Shown piece by piece: positions 28,008-38,900 of a stretch of DNA of 64,000 nt (its first letter is position 1; each line of letters opens with the position of its first letter). The translations under genes and the position numbers were made by a program. Source of the DNA: Catalinimonas alkaloidigena (GTDB taxonomy: Bacteria > Bacteroidota > Bacteroidia > Cytophagales > Cyclobacteriaceae); NCBI RefSeq assembly GCF_029504655.1, contig NZ_JAQFIL010000001.1:7598001-7662000 (forward strand), in the 5' to 3' direction. The notes under the pieces are model-generated. The model was not told the origin of the DNA and did not search any database. It saw only the letters and a program-made list of their open reading frames with translations.

Positions 28008-31000
28008 ATGCCAAATTCTTCAGAATTAATAAATACCTGTTTGAATGCTGTTGATTCAGGTATTTGTGTGATAGATCAACATGGAAACATTAAGCTTGCC
28101 AATGCTGCATTTGCAGCATTGTGTGAGATAAGCCTTGATAAAATAAGCAATAGTACTTACGAATCTATTCTGCCACAGGAAAAGTCTGGAGCCTTACTAA
28201 TTGAAGAACTAATCCAGGGTACTCGCAATGAGCTTGAAGAATGCAAGACATGGTGGAATACGCCGGAGCTGTACAAGTTTGTCCGGGGGCATGCGCAGGA
28301 TACAGTAGGGGATTTTGGAAAAGGGAGAATCATCTTATTAAAAGACATAAGCAAAGAAGTACATCAAAGGCAGCAGTTGCAATACCAATCCATCATTCTC
28401 GGCAATGTGCAGGATAGCGTAATAGTGACCGACAGTAGAGGAGTGATTACTTACTGGAATGATGCCGCTACTGAGCTTTTTGGTTATACCCGGCAGGAGA
28501 TGGTGGGGGGTAATATCAATAAGCTTAATCCCGCATTTAATGTAGATGACTTTATCACGAAAGCGGGTGGGAAAAAAGACTATTACCGCCGTAGGGACTG
28601 GCAGTATACCCGGCGAGACGGAAAAGAAGTATGGGCAGATGTTAAGCTCAGCATGTTATATGATGAAAATGGGTCCGATTTTATCGGATTTATAGGGGTG
28701 TCCAAAGATATCACCGAAAAGAAAAGGCAAGAGCAGGAGCTGGTACGGCGCAATAAAGAATTGGCCTCTCTAATTGAATCACAAACTAACTTTCTGGCAA
28801 GAGTTGACCTTGAAGGACATTATATTTTTGTAAACAAGCACTTTTTAGAAAGCTTCGATTACGATGAAAGTATTATAGGAAAGCATTTTTCTTCGGAAAT
28901 TCATCCCGACGATATTGAGAAATGCAGAGAAGGGATTCGCAGATGTATGGCCTATCCGGGGGTTGCTGTCCCTATTGAGATACGCAGGCCCAAGGGTGAT
29001 GGCTCTTATATTACCAACTACTGGGAGTTTACAGGAATTACAAATGAAGAGGGAGAAGTTGTAGAGCTTCAGGGGATAGGGTACGATATTACAGAGCGCA
29101 AAAGAACAGAAAATAAAGTTCATTATTTAAAAACTTTTAATGAGCTGTTACTGGAAATTTCTACCGGCCTGGTCAATTTGAAGTATCAGAACCTGGGAGC
29201 ACATATCATTGAGGCGCTGGGAGATGTTACTGAATTTACCGGCTTTGACAGAGCGATGATGTACTTGTTCAATGAAGATACTTCTGAAAGTGAGTTGCAG
29301 TATGAATACTGTGCGGCAGGTATCCCATCATCGCCACCGGAATCCCACAAATACCCCGCTGGTCCCTTTGTGTGGTGGAAAGAAAAGATCATGAACCTAG
29401 AGGCTGTAGAAATCTCTAACAAAGAAGGTCTGCCCGCAGAAGCTAAAAACACCAGACGGGAAATGGAGGCCTATGGTGTAAATGCCATGATCAGTGTACC
29501 AGTAGCCTATGAGCAGGAAGTGATGGGTTTTTTAGTCTTTCTTTCTATGAAGAAAGATAAATGCTGGGATTACGATGCAGTTACATTACTCAAACTATTA
29601 GGGTCAATTCTGGCCAATACACTGTATCGGGCCAGAACAGTCCTGGACCTGGAAGAAAGCCGTAACCGTTACAGGTTATTGGCAGATAATGTGACTGATA
29701 TGCTCATCAAACATGATCTTGATTTCAACATCACTTTTGCTACACCTTCCAGCAAAGAGATGATAGGATATCTGCCTGAAGAGCTGATTGGTAGTTCATT
29801 TGCCGAACTGGTGTATCCTGAAGATCACTATAAGATTATGAATCATGTACAGGAAGCACTGGACGGAAATCTTATTCGCTTTATCACTCGCCTGAAAAAG
29901 AAAAGTGGTGCGTATCTCTGGGTAGAGGCTAGTGCCAGAGCTTTTGACAATAATGGAAAAACAGAGCTCGTAGCTGTGATACGAGATATTCATACACAAA
30001 AGCTGATTGAGATAGAAAAGACAGAGCTTTTCCGGGAAACGCACACATTAAATGAAGAATTGAGGGCTAGTGAGGAGGAATTGAGGCAAACTTTAGACAA
30101 GACCGTAGAACTCAACGAACAGCTAGCCAACAATGAACGGAAATTCAAAGGGCTTATTGAGAAAAGCTTTGATGGCATCGTAGTATATGGTCCAGATTCC
30201 AGCATCAAATATATTTCCTCTTCAGCTACCCAGATTATTGGTTATACACAGGAAGAAGCATTGAAAATGAGCGGGAGGGATTTTATCTACCCTGCGGATC
30301 TGCCAGCAGCGGATGAAAAAATGAGTAGTCTGATTCAAAAACCAGGAGAGCGTGTATCTTTTGAGGTACGTAGCACCCGCAAAGACGGTAAAGTAATATG
30401 GATAGAGACACATATTACAAACTTACTGGGAGACCCTGCAATACAAGGCTTAGTAGCAAACTTTAGAGATATTACTGATAGGAAAAAAGCAGCTATAGAG
30501 CTGGAAGAAATCCGTATGTCACTCAATGTAGCGCAGAAAATCGCCAAGATAGGAAGTTGGGAACTGGAGCTGCCTGCAATGAAATCCTATATGTCGGAAG
30601 AGTTTTATAATCTTCTTGGTTTACAAAGAGATGAAACTCAAAAATCTGCGCTGAATTTTGTTGAGTTTGTTCACCCAGACGATAAAGAAAGGATACAGAC
30701 AGCTATTGATTTGATGATGCAGGCGCAGAAAGTCACTGATCTGGAATTTAGGATTATAGACAAAAAAGGACGACTTAAGTACGTAAGAGCACAAAACCGC
30801 TTAGTTACTGATGGACATGGAAAGGCTGTCAGAATTTTAGGCACTATTCAGGATATTACCAAAGAAACTGAACTGGAGCGTTTGCTGGAAGAGACCAGCA
30901 GACTGGCAAAAGTAGGAGGCTGGGAGGTCAACGTAATTACTAATGAGCTTATTTGGACTGAAGAAACTTATGCGGTGCACGAAGTGCCTTATGGAGAGGA

Positions 31001-32333
31001 GCTAGAACTAGAAAAAGGTATAGAGTTCTATCATCCTGAGGATCGTCCGGTGGTGGAAGAAGCACTGAAAAAAATGACAAGCACTGGCATAAAGTATGAC
31101 CTTGAGCTAAGAATTATCACATCCAAAGGTAACCTGAAATGGGTACGTACCACCGGTGGTATTGTAACTCAGGTAAATGGTAAGGTCATCAAAATCAGAG
31201 GGTCAATTCAGGATATTACAGAGCGCAAACTAAGAGAAGAAGAAGTAAAGAAGTATTCTGAGCGCCTTAGGCTGGCTGCAGAATCCGCGCAGATTGGTGT
31301 ATGGGATATGGATATTCAACAAGATATCCTGCGCTGGGATAGACAAACCTGCAAAATATTTGGAGTCAGTGAGAAGCATGTACAAGCTTCACTAGAGAAG
31401 CTGCGAACGCTTTTGTACCCTGAAGACAGAGACAGGATTCCTGACATAGAAACCCTCAAATCTATGCAAGGAGATAGTATAAACTTACAGTTCAGAATTA
31501 TCAAAGCAGACAGCAAAGAGATAAGGCACATTAAGTCTTCAGCTAAGGTGCTTTTTGACAATGAGCAGAATGCGGTGCGTATGATCGGAATTCATTGGGA
31601 TATTACTGCCCTCAAAGAAAATGAGGAACGTCTGCAAAAGAATAATGAAGAGCTCCGCAAAACTAATACGGAACTGGATTACTTTGTCTACAGTACTTCG
31701 CACAACCTGAGGGCTCCCCTCACTTCAGTAATGGGCATAGTAGATGTATTACGTGACGCTCGGTCTGAAGCAGAAAAAGGGCAGTTCATTGACCTGATCA
31801 GAAAGAGTATCTACAAGCTGGATGAGACGATACAGGAGATCAATGATTATTCTAAAAACTCAAGAGTAGAAGTACAAAAAGTACCGATAGACTTCAGGCA
31901 AATGATCAATACCATTGCAGAAAGTCTCTCTTTTATGGATAATGCCCGTAAGGTGAAGCTAGACCTGAAATATCCAGAGGAACTTGAGTTTTATTCTGAC
32001 ACGGGCCGGCTCAAAATCATATTCAATAATCTGCTCTCTAATGCAATCAAGTATAGCAATCCGGCCGAGGAAGATCCCATTATCTCGGTAAATGTAGAAA
32101 GCTTGGAAGAGGGGGTGCTTATTGAGATCAAGGATAATGGGATAGGCATCAAGAAGGAGTATCTGGATAAGATCTTTAATATGTTTTTTCGTGCTACCAA
32201 TCGGTCCAGTGGCTCAGGCCTGGGACTATACATTGTAAAGGAGGCAGTAGAAAAATTAGGCGGGGATATCAATGTAAAATCAGCCCCGGGTAAAGGGACT
32301 GATTTTAAAATACAACTACCAAATTTAAAGTGA
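28008..32333 (+). CDS. Multi-PAS/GAF sensor histidine kinase
   Basis: 1441 residues, with no membrane segment and no signal peptide, so a cytoplasmic sensor. In order: PAS (about 5-115), PAS (123-240, FIGVSKDITEKK), PAS (250-365), GAF (375-545), PAS (553-670), a coiled-coil linker, PAS (710-830), then three PAS_3-type domains (about 840-955, 960-1080, 1085-1205). A short coiled coil follows, then HisKA with His1232 in STSHNLRAPLTSVMGI, and HATPase with NNLLSNAIKYSNP, DNGIGI and GSGLGLYIVKEAV. There is no receiver domain and no regulator beside it, so it is an orphan kinase. GAF/PAS count suggests integration of several small ligands or redox cues. Confidence 0.93.
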   Translation: MPNSSELINTCLNAVDSGICVIDQHGNIKLANAAFAALCEISLDKISNSTYESILPQEKSGALLIEELIQGTRNELEECKTWWNTPELYKFVRGHAQDTVGDFGKGRIILLKDISKEVHQRQQLQYQSIILGNVQDSVIVTDSRGVITYWNDAATELFGYTRQEMVGGNINKLNPAFNVDDFITKAGGKKDYYRRRDWQYTRRDGKEVWADVKLSMLYDENGSDFIGFIGVSKDITEKKRQEQELVRRNKELASLIESQTNFLARVDLEGHYIFVNKHFLESFDYDESIIGKHFSSEIHPDDIEKCREGIRRCMAYPGVAVPIEIRRPKGDGSYITNYWEFTGITNEEGEVVELQGIGYDITERKRTENKVHYLKTFNELLLEISTGLVNLKYQNLGAHIIEALGDVTEFTGFDRAMMYLFNEDTSESELQYEYCAAGIPSSPPESHKYPAGPFVWWKEKIMNLEAVEISNKEGLPAEAKNTRREMEAYGVNAMISVPVAYEQEVMGFLVFLSMKKDKCWDYDAVTLLKLLGSILANTLYRARTVLDLEESRNRYRLLADNVTDMLIKHDLDFNITFATPSSKEMIGYLPEELIGSSFAELVYPEDHYKIMNHVQEALDGNLIRFITRLKKKSGAYLWVEASARAFDNNGKTELVAVIRDIHTQKLIEIEKTELFRETHTLNEELRASEEELRQTLDKTVELNEQLANNERKFKGLIEKSFDGIVVYGPDSSIKYISSSATQIIGYTQEEALKMSGRDFIYPADLPAADEKMSSLIQKPGERVSFEVRSTRKDGKVIWIETHITNLLGDPAIQGLVANFRDITDRKKAAIELEEIRMSLNVAQKIAKIGSWELELPAMKSYMSEEFYNLLGLQRDETQKSALNFVEFVHPDDKERIQTAIDLMMQAQKVTDLEFRIIDKKGRLKYVRAQNRLVTDGHGKAVRILGTIQDITKETELERLLEETSRLAKVGGWEVNVITNELIWTEETYAVHEVPYGEELELEKGIEFYHPEDRPVVEEALKKMTSTGIKYDLELRIITSKGNLKWVRTTGGIVTQVNGKVIKIRGSIQDITERKLREEEVKKYSERLRLAAESAQIGVWDMDIQQDILRWDRQTCKIFGVSEKHVQASLEKLRTLLYPEDRDRIPDIETLKSMQGDSINLQFRIIKADSKEIRHIKSSAKVLFDNEQNAVRMIGIHWDITALKENEERLQKNNEELRKTNTELDYFVYSTSHNLRAPLTSVMGIVDVLRDARSEAEKGQFIDLIRKSIYKLDETIQEINDYSKNSRVEVQKVPIDFRQMINTIAESLSFMDNARKVKLDLKYPEELEFYSDTGRLKIIFNNLLSNAIKYSNPAEEDPIISVNVESLEEGVLIEIKDNGIGIKKEYLDKIFNMFFRATNRSSGSGLGLYIVKEAVEKLGGDINVKSAPGKGTDFKIQLPNLK

Positions 32334-32339
32334 AAAGGG

Positions 32340-32375
32340 GGCCGTACCCCTGCTCAAATGAGCGGTGATACGGCC
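32340..32375. terminator. Shared hairpin between convergent kinase and amine oxidase genes
   Basis: GGCCGTA pairs with TACGGCC, with an inner stem GCTCA/TGAGC, filling the 56-bp gap between the two convergent stops. On the minus strand it is followed by CCCCTTTTC, on the plus strand by no T-run. It more probably ends the amine oxidase transcript. Confidence 0.5.
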
Positions 32376-32389
32376 TTGGAACAACTCCC

Positions 32390-34456
32390 TCATTCACGCT
32401 CTCCGCTGGCAGGAGTTTTCTGCCCGCTTAAGTTTTTGTCAGGAGTAGCCTTTTTGGTAAGGCCATCAGGCATGCTTACCGGAGGTACTCCCAAAGCAGG
32501 ATTTTGCTCAAAAAAGCCGAAAGGAACCAACTGGAATGACATATACGCCCGGTTCATAATAGGCCAGTCCTCAGAGCGCACGATGTGGGTTTTACCCATC
32601 ACGTACCACAATACTACATCCGTGTTCTCAATATTTCTGTCCTGTTTTGTCCACTGAGGAAGTCCTTCCCACTTCTGGTTACTGGCAGGGTACATACCGG
32701 CAGGGTAAATCTCATCACGCTCATAAGGCGTTACCCAGAAATGGTTGTAAAGCACTTTAGCACGGTTTGAGAGAGAAGACCCTTCATGTGCCAATGGCGT
32801 AGTACCGGGAGAAGGCATCAGCACATAGCTAGGCATGCGGCCCAATGAGTCGCGCACACCGGGAGTCATGACTCTCCAGCGTCGGCTGGTGGTTTCATCA
32901 TTATTTCGTATGGCCTGCTTCTCTGTTTTCAGCATGGTGGGCTTGGCGATGATTACATTACGATAAGGATTTTCAGGACCGGCAGCAGGGCTTACATTAT
33001 TTACCTCGGCTACTGTATTGTGGGTGCCATCTACATCCATATCCAGGCGGAACACATGCCAGTGCTGGTGATTGTTAGCTTCCACATGTGGATAGACGGT
33101 TACTCCTGGATAGCTACCATCAATCATCTCTTCTTTATGAGTAGGCATATCGTCCGGACGCTCCACACTGCGGATGTGTACAATGCCCTGTAGCTCGTTA
33201 TCTACCTGAATCACACCATTCTCTTTAAAGATCCACTTAAACCCATAATCGTAATTACCGGCAGTGATATAGTATTTGATTGACAGGTCAGTAGCTCGGC
33301 GGGCATGCTTTTCATGTCTCCAGAGCGGACCTCCATATTCTTCGTAAATGGCTACCGCACTATCAATTTTTACAGGCTCACCATGATGTCCGTGTACGGT
33401 GGCATCGAGGTAAGTAGCGTTCTCAGGAGCATCGGAACCGGCGGTAAGCGGCCTGTTTTTGCTCTGGAAAAACCTGAACTCTCCTTGGTCAAAGTAGTTG
33501 TTGGTAGCATTAAGCAGGTCAGGTGATCCGTAGTTTACTACCATTTCCACAGCTGAGCCACGGTACATGATTTTGCGCCACTCTTTTTTGTAAGGGTCAA
33601 AAAACTGCACATCGTAAATTACCAGTCCTTCACGGTTATGGATGCCATAGCGAAGCTTCCAGTGAGGCGTGATGACCTGATTCCCCTGCAGCTCATAATT
33701 CACACCATCAGGTTGGCTGATCATCACCTGCTTCATAGGAGCGAGAGTAGGCTCCAGCTCATCGCCGTCAAAGTAGCCGGGGTCAGTAGGCTCATTCCAG
33801 CCTTTGCCTTCGTCAACGATCTTAAGCACTTTTTGGTCAGTAAGATCTACAAAAGCATAAAGTCCTCCCACCGGCACACGGCGGTATTTTTTGTTCTTGT
33901 AATATGGGCTGACAATTACTTCCCGATGTCCTTCGGGAGCGATACCCATATCGGCGGCAAAGTTACCATGCGCTTCAATAGAATCTACATTGATCCCTCT
34001 TTTCTCCAGAGCGGCCAGCCAGCTTTTGTCTTCAGCCAATATGTCGCTGGCAATAGAGTCTCTTTTAAAATGCCCAACCGGCTGCTTGTTTTCTACCGTC
34101 TCATAAGAAGTGATCTTTTTGTCATTCAGATTAATGATCGCTTCGGTGAGGGTATTGGTAGAATAATGGTAAAGAGCAGCAAAAGCTTCACGCACAATCG
34201 GCGAGCCGGGTTCCCAGGCTTTTACTTCAGCTTTTTCAGGCTCACGCAGATAAACCATGCTAAAGTAATGGCTGCTGTCATGCTGAATTTTCTTTTCTTT
34301 CAGCAGAATCTGTTTTACGAGCTTAAGTTCATTGGAATCCAGTGGATCCAGGGGGTGTTTGTATTCCATGCTGCTTTGTTGTGCCATGAGTTGTTGACTC
34401 ATGCCCAGCAGGCTGCATAGCGTAATCAGGCAAGTTGTCCAAAGTATCTTTTTCAT
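32390..34456 (-). CDS. Exported copper-containing primary-amine oxidase
   Basis: 688 residues with a signal peptide (cut near MAQQS, about residue 25). The cofactor motif is intact: TAGNYDYGFKW, with Tyr402 as the precursor of topaquinone. The catalytic Asp lies in YFDQGEF (about 323). Copper ligands are His463 and His465 in NNHQHWHVF and His624 in GKTHIVRSEDWPIM, and the family C-terminus NPALGVPP is present. The reaction oxidises primary amines to aldehydes, ammonia and hydrogen peroxide outside the cytoplasm. The short N-terminal part lacks an obvious copper-chaperone-like D1 domain. It starts 41 bp after a SusD gene and is the third gene of a SusC-SusD operon, an unusual partner for such importers. 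Confidence 0.93.
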   Translation of the reverse strand: MKKILWTTCLITLCSLLGMSQQLMAQQSSMEYKHPLDPLDSNELKLVKQILLKEKKIQHDSSHYFSMVYLREPEKAEVKAWEPGSPIVREAFAALYHYSTNTLTEAIINLNDKKITSYETVENKQPVGHFKRDSIASDILAEDKSWLAALEKRGINVDSIEAHGNFAADMGIAPEGHREVIVSPYYKNKKYRRVPVGGLYAFVDLTDQKVLKIVDEGKGWNEPTDPGYFDGDELEPTLAPMKQVMISQPDGVNYELQGNQVITPHWKLRYGIHNREGLVIYDVQFFDPYKKEWRKIMYRGSAVEMVVNYGSPDLLNATNNYFDQGEFRFFQSKNRPLTAGSDAPENATYLDATVHGHHGEPVKIDSAVAIYEEYGGPLWRHEKHARRATDLSIKYYITAGNYDYGFKWIFKENGVIQVDNELQGIVHIRSVERPDDMPTHKEEMIDGSYPGVTVYPHVEANNHQHWHVFRLDMDVDGTHNTVAEVNNVSPAAGPENPYRNVIIAKPTMLKTEKQAIRNNDETTSRRWRVMTPGVRDSLGRMPSYVLMPSPGTTPLAHEGSSLSNRAKVLYNHFWVTPYERDEIYPAGMYPASNQKWEGLPQWTKQDRNIENTDVVLWYVMGKTHIVRSEDWPIMNRAYMSFQLVPFGFFEQNPALGVPPVSMPDGLTKKATPDKNLSGQKTPASGERE

Positions 34457-34497
34457 AAAATTAGATAGATTAAGTGAATGAGTGATAGATTAAAATT

Positions 34498-35955
34498 TTA
34501 TTTGTCCCACCATACACGGGTGCTCATAAGGTCAGGGCCCTGTCGTGCGATGGCTTCATCGTAATTTTTTTTATTCAGGCTGATTTCTGAGAGCGGATAA
34601 CCTCTTCGGCGGGGAATGTCTCTTCCTGCGGCAGCATCAGGAGCAGGCAGCAGTTGAGGGTAGTCCAGTCTTCTCCATTCTGACCAGGCCTCCATACCCT
34701 GCATGTAAAGAGCAAACCACTTTTGGTTACCGATAGATGCTTTGTAATTGCTGGCATCAAAAGCGACCTCATCCTGTGCCAGGTAGGCTGCAAGATCAGC
34801 ATCTCCTACGTTCCACTGCTCAAAAGAGGCGGCAATGGCCTGCTCATATAACTGCTCGGCATCTTCACCAGTCCATCCCCGTGCCGCGGCTTCGGCTCTC
34901 AGAAAGAGCACTTCTGAATAAGTTTGCAGCGTAGCAGGGTAATCAGTGGAAGTAATCGCATCAGCAGGCAGCGATACTTCTTCATTTTTGATACTACCGG
35001 CAATGGCAGCATTGACACCATAAGGCATGCCCACATACTCACCCAAAGCGTCGGCTTCTTCCGCAAAGGCAGGGAGGCGAGGGTCATTCAGCTCCATTAG
35101 TTTGTCAATCATGGTATTGGAAACCGCCAGCGTAATGGTCTCCAGATGAAATTCAGTATACCAGGGGTTGACAAAAGGGACCTGCTCATTATAGGTGAAA
35201 GTAGCGTTTTGCGCATTGCTGGTAAATACACCCTTTTGTAAAGCATCAGCTACTACTGCCTGTCCAAGTTCAGGTTTGGCTTCTGAAAGGCGCATGCCCA
35301 GTCGCAGCCGTAAAGATTGGGCAAACAATTTCCACAGGGCCATATCTCCATCGTAGATGAGGTCTCCTTCAATACCTCCCGCTCCCTCGTCTATCTGTGC
35401 ATATGCTTCGTCCAGCTCCTGAATAATACCTTCATAGATTTGCTCCTGTGGATCATAGATGGGCGTGACATTTTCAGAGCCCAGCAAGGTTTGGCTGTAC
35501 GGAATATCGCCCCAGATATCGGTCAGGTTATGAAAGGTATAAGCCTTAAGAATACGGCTTACCGCTATCTGGTTCTGGTTAGGGCCGGAGAAAGCCGCCT
35601 GAACAGCAGTCTCAGGATTAGAGTTTTGCTCAATTACCTCTTGTAAATCCCTTAAGCTTTTATAGTATACAGGCGTAAAATCTCCTTCAATCGTAACATA
35701 ACGGTCTTCGGAAGTATAGAGGGTAGAAGTCCAGTGCTGCATATAGCGCATGCCGGTAAGGTTCCACTTAAACGACTCATTGTACAGGCCGAAGAGTTCC
35801 TCTATGAGCTTGGTCTGCGCCCCGGCAAGGATGTAGGAAGTAGGTACCTCCGTAGGATTATTGGGGTCCTCATTCATTTCCTCAAAGCCATCGTCACAGG
35901 CAGGCATAGTGGCTACCAAAGCAAAGATTAGTATAAATATAGGTAACTTTTTCAT
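34498..35955 (-). CDS. SusD/RagB-like outer-membrane lipoprotein of the amine oxidase operon
   Basis: 485 residues from the ATG at 35955 (MKKLPIFILIFALVATMPAC); the frame runs upstream to 36060 but that part overlaps susC. The lipobox Cys is about residue 20. The mature protein begins DDGFEEMNEDPNNPTEVP, the usual SusD-like_2 opening, and ends TRVWWDK. It should bind the ligand at the outer face of its SusC partner, whose stop lies 31 bp upstream. The absence of glycoside hydrolases and the amine oxidase immediately downstream suggest an amine-containing ligand, by inference only. Confidence 0.94.
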   Translation of the reverse strand: MKKLPIFILIFALVATMPACDDGFEEMNEDPNNPTEVPTSYILAGAQTKLIEELFGLYNESFKWNLTGMRYMQHWTSTLYTSEDRYVTIEGDFTPVYYKSLRDLQEVIEQNSNPETAVQAAFSGPNQNQIAVSRILKAYTFHNLTDIWGDIPYSQTLLGSENVTPIYDPQEQIYEGIIQELDEAYAQIDEGAGGIEGDLIYDGDMALWKLFAQSLRLRLGMRLSEAKPELGQAVVADALQKGVFTSNAQNATFTYNEQVPFVNPWYTEFHLETITLAVSNTMIDKLMELNDPRLPAFAEEADALGEYVGMPYGVNAAIAGSIKNEEVSLPADAITSTDYPATLQTYSEVLFLRAEAAARGWTGEDAEQLYEQAIAASFEQWNVGDADLAAYLAQDEVAFDASNYKASIGNQKWFALYMQGMEAWSEWRRLDYPQLLPAPDAAAGRDIPRRRGYPLSEISLNKKNYDEAIARQGPDLMSTRVWWDK

Positions 35956-35986
35956 GATGTTCTTTTTTATAGCAATAGCGCAGTGA

Positions 35987-38900
35987 CTATAATTTAATGT
36001 TAATGTTGAATCCGACAGAGCGCGTACTGGGGAGCTGAGAGTTTTCCAGTCCCTGCACATTACCTGAGCCTAAAGTAGTTTCGGGATCAACATGGGGAAC
36101 TTTAGAGTAGAGCAAAGCCAGGTTTCTGCCTACCAGACTGAAAGACACACCGCTTATCGGCATATTTTCAAGCATCCGCTGGGGAAGCGCCCAGCCAAAT
36201 CTCAGTTCGCGCAGCTTTATGAAGCTGGCATCAAAAACGCTGTATTCATCTATGCCGGTGATGTCTTTGAAGTAGTCCACCGCCTCTACGTATTGCTGAT
36301 TCTGCTCTCCGCTTTCCAGTATACCTTCAGCTCTTACGCCTCCCCCTTCATCTACCGGGCTACGCATAGGATTGCCAAGATCATTTAGGCCTACAGTCTC
36401 TTCAAGTAATCCGGCATATACTCCCACTGAGCGGGTACCGACAAAGAGGTCTCCGCCTTTTTGGAAGTCCACCAGTCCGCTAAGCATAAAGCCTTTGTAA
36501 GAGAAAGTACTGTTGACACCTCCGGTATAGTCGGCCATGACGTTGCCCAGGACTTTACCAAACTCACGGATATAGTAGCCCTCGTTGTCTACCAGTCTTT
36601 CTCCGTCTTCATTGGTGGCAAAACCATCGCCTACAATAGTACCGTAAGGCTCTCCGATACGGGCATTAATGGTAACCCTTTGGTCGGCCAGTTGATAGTT
36701 GTCCTGTCCATCTGCCAGGCTAACTACTTGGTTATTATTTTTGGCAAGGTTGAAGATCATTTCCCATACGAAGCCACTGCTGGTTTCAATGGGTACAGCG
36801 GTTAGCATAAGTTCAATGCCATTATTCGTCATCTCTCCGGCATTTACGATGTTAAACTGGCTCCCTGAAGTGCCGGAAACCGGAAGTTGGATGATCTGGT
36901 TGGTCGCTATACTACTGTAGTAAGTTGCGTCCAGGCCGATACGCCCGTTCAGGAATTGCATATCCAGACCAAATTCATAAGAGGTCGTAGTTTCAGGCTT
37001 GAGGTTGGCATTGTTAAGAATATCAGGAACAGTAAAAAGCGGAATGGTGCCGAAAGATCCGAAAGGCTCATAAATCTGGTACAACCGGTAAGGGTCAGTA
37101 TCGTTACCTACCCTGGCCCAGCCTGCGCGAAGTTTTCCAAAAGAAATGAGGCCTTTGTTAGAGATAAACTCAGAAAATACAAAGCTACCGGCGAATGAAG
37201 GGTAGAGGTACGAATTGTTATCTACTGGAAGCGTAGAGGACCAGTCATTTCTCAAGGAAGCATCCAGATACACAAAATCCCTGAAGCCCAGATTAACACT
37301 ACCATAGATACTGTTTACTTCCCGCTCCTGCGACATATCGGTAATGGTAGGGCGGTCTTTGGAGGCTTCCAGCGTATAGAAATAGGGAACACTTAATCCT
37401 CCGTTGGTCTTGCCATAGTTGCGGTACAGCGTCTGAATACGTCGGTTGGCCCCCAGGTTGGCTGCCAGAGACATGTTATCATTCAGGAAACGACGGTCAT
37501 ACTGGGCCAGTAATTCAAAATTGTTTTCACTGACCTTTCTCACATCTTCAGCATAAGAACTGATATTGACATGGCCTATTGGCGTCCATGCCTCACGGCG
37601 GTCGTCGTAGAAATCGGTACGGGCCCAGCCGGTAAGTTTGAGGTGGTCATTGAACTGGTAGGCGAGAGAGATGTTACCATATACACGCTCACGCATATCC
37701 TGGTTAGAAGCTTCCTGTAATTCCCAATAGGGGTTGTTCCAGTAAAAAGGCGTCAGGTTTTCAGGTCCGGAAAGATTCCACAGTCTTTGCAGCCCTTCCG
37801 GTGTGGTGGTTTGCTTGAGCCTGTCCATGTCAAGCTGGCGCTGAAACCAGGTGTTGAAGGAAGATTGTACACTCTGCGCACCGTCTCCGATATAATCACC
37901 GGTAACGGGTCTGCCATTTACTTTAGACTTCATGTAATTGAAGCGCACGCTGGTAGTAAGCTTATCAGTGATACTGGCATCAGCATTTACGCTAATGGTG
38001 TTGCGCTTCAGTTCACTATAGGGAAAAACTCCTTTCTGATCCAGATTGGTATATGATATACGCACGCTGGCGTTGTCACTACCCGCAGTAAGCGCTACAT
38101 TATTGGATAAGTTTACACCGGTTTCGTAAAAGTTTTTGATATTATCAGGCTGGGCTACCCAGGGGCGTAACTCCCCGTATTCAGGAGAGTTAGGGTAAAA
38201 ACTGTCCCAATGCCTTACCATTTGTCCATCCAGGATAGGTCCCCAACTCTCGTCAGCCTGAGTTGCTACCATGGGCTCACCATTATACATATCAAATACC
38301 TGCTTGTATCCCCCACCATATTCATTCTGATAGTCGGGCAGGATATACACTTCGCTGAAAGTAGTGTTGGAATTAATGCTCACCCCAATGCCATTGGTCC
38401 CCTTGCCGCTTTTGGTAGTGATCAGGATTACGCCATTGGCAGCCCGGGAGCCATACAGCGCTGCTGCGCTGGGACCTTTGAGTACAGATATGGATTTGAT
38501 GTCGTCGGGGTTGAGGTCCTGAGCGGCATTTCCATAATCTATACCACCATTAGCCGCCTGAGTGTCTTCTGAGTTGAAGTTAGAATTGTCAATGGGTGTT
38601 CCATCCACAACAAAGAGAGGCTGGTTATTCCCGGAAACAGAACTGGCACCCCGGATCAGGATGCGGGAAGAGCCTCCAATATTTCCGGCAGAACCAGCAA
38701 TTTGTACACCAGCGACTTTACCCTGTAGTGAGTTGACAATATTGGTTTCACGAGCTTCCTCCAGCCCCTGGGTATTGATTTCCTGTACTGAATAGCCCAG
38801 TGAACGTTCTTCGCGTTGGATACCCAAAGCGGTAACCACTACTTCTGAAAGCTGTTGTGCGTCAGTAATTAACTCAACATTAACAGTAGATTGGTTGCCG

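Noticed and set aside
33638..34420. A long plus-strand frame of 260 codons opposite the amine oxidase
   Set aside because: It is fully antisense to an intact enzyme gene with all active-site residues and shows no protein motif of its own. Long opposite frames arise from codon bias.
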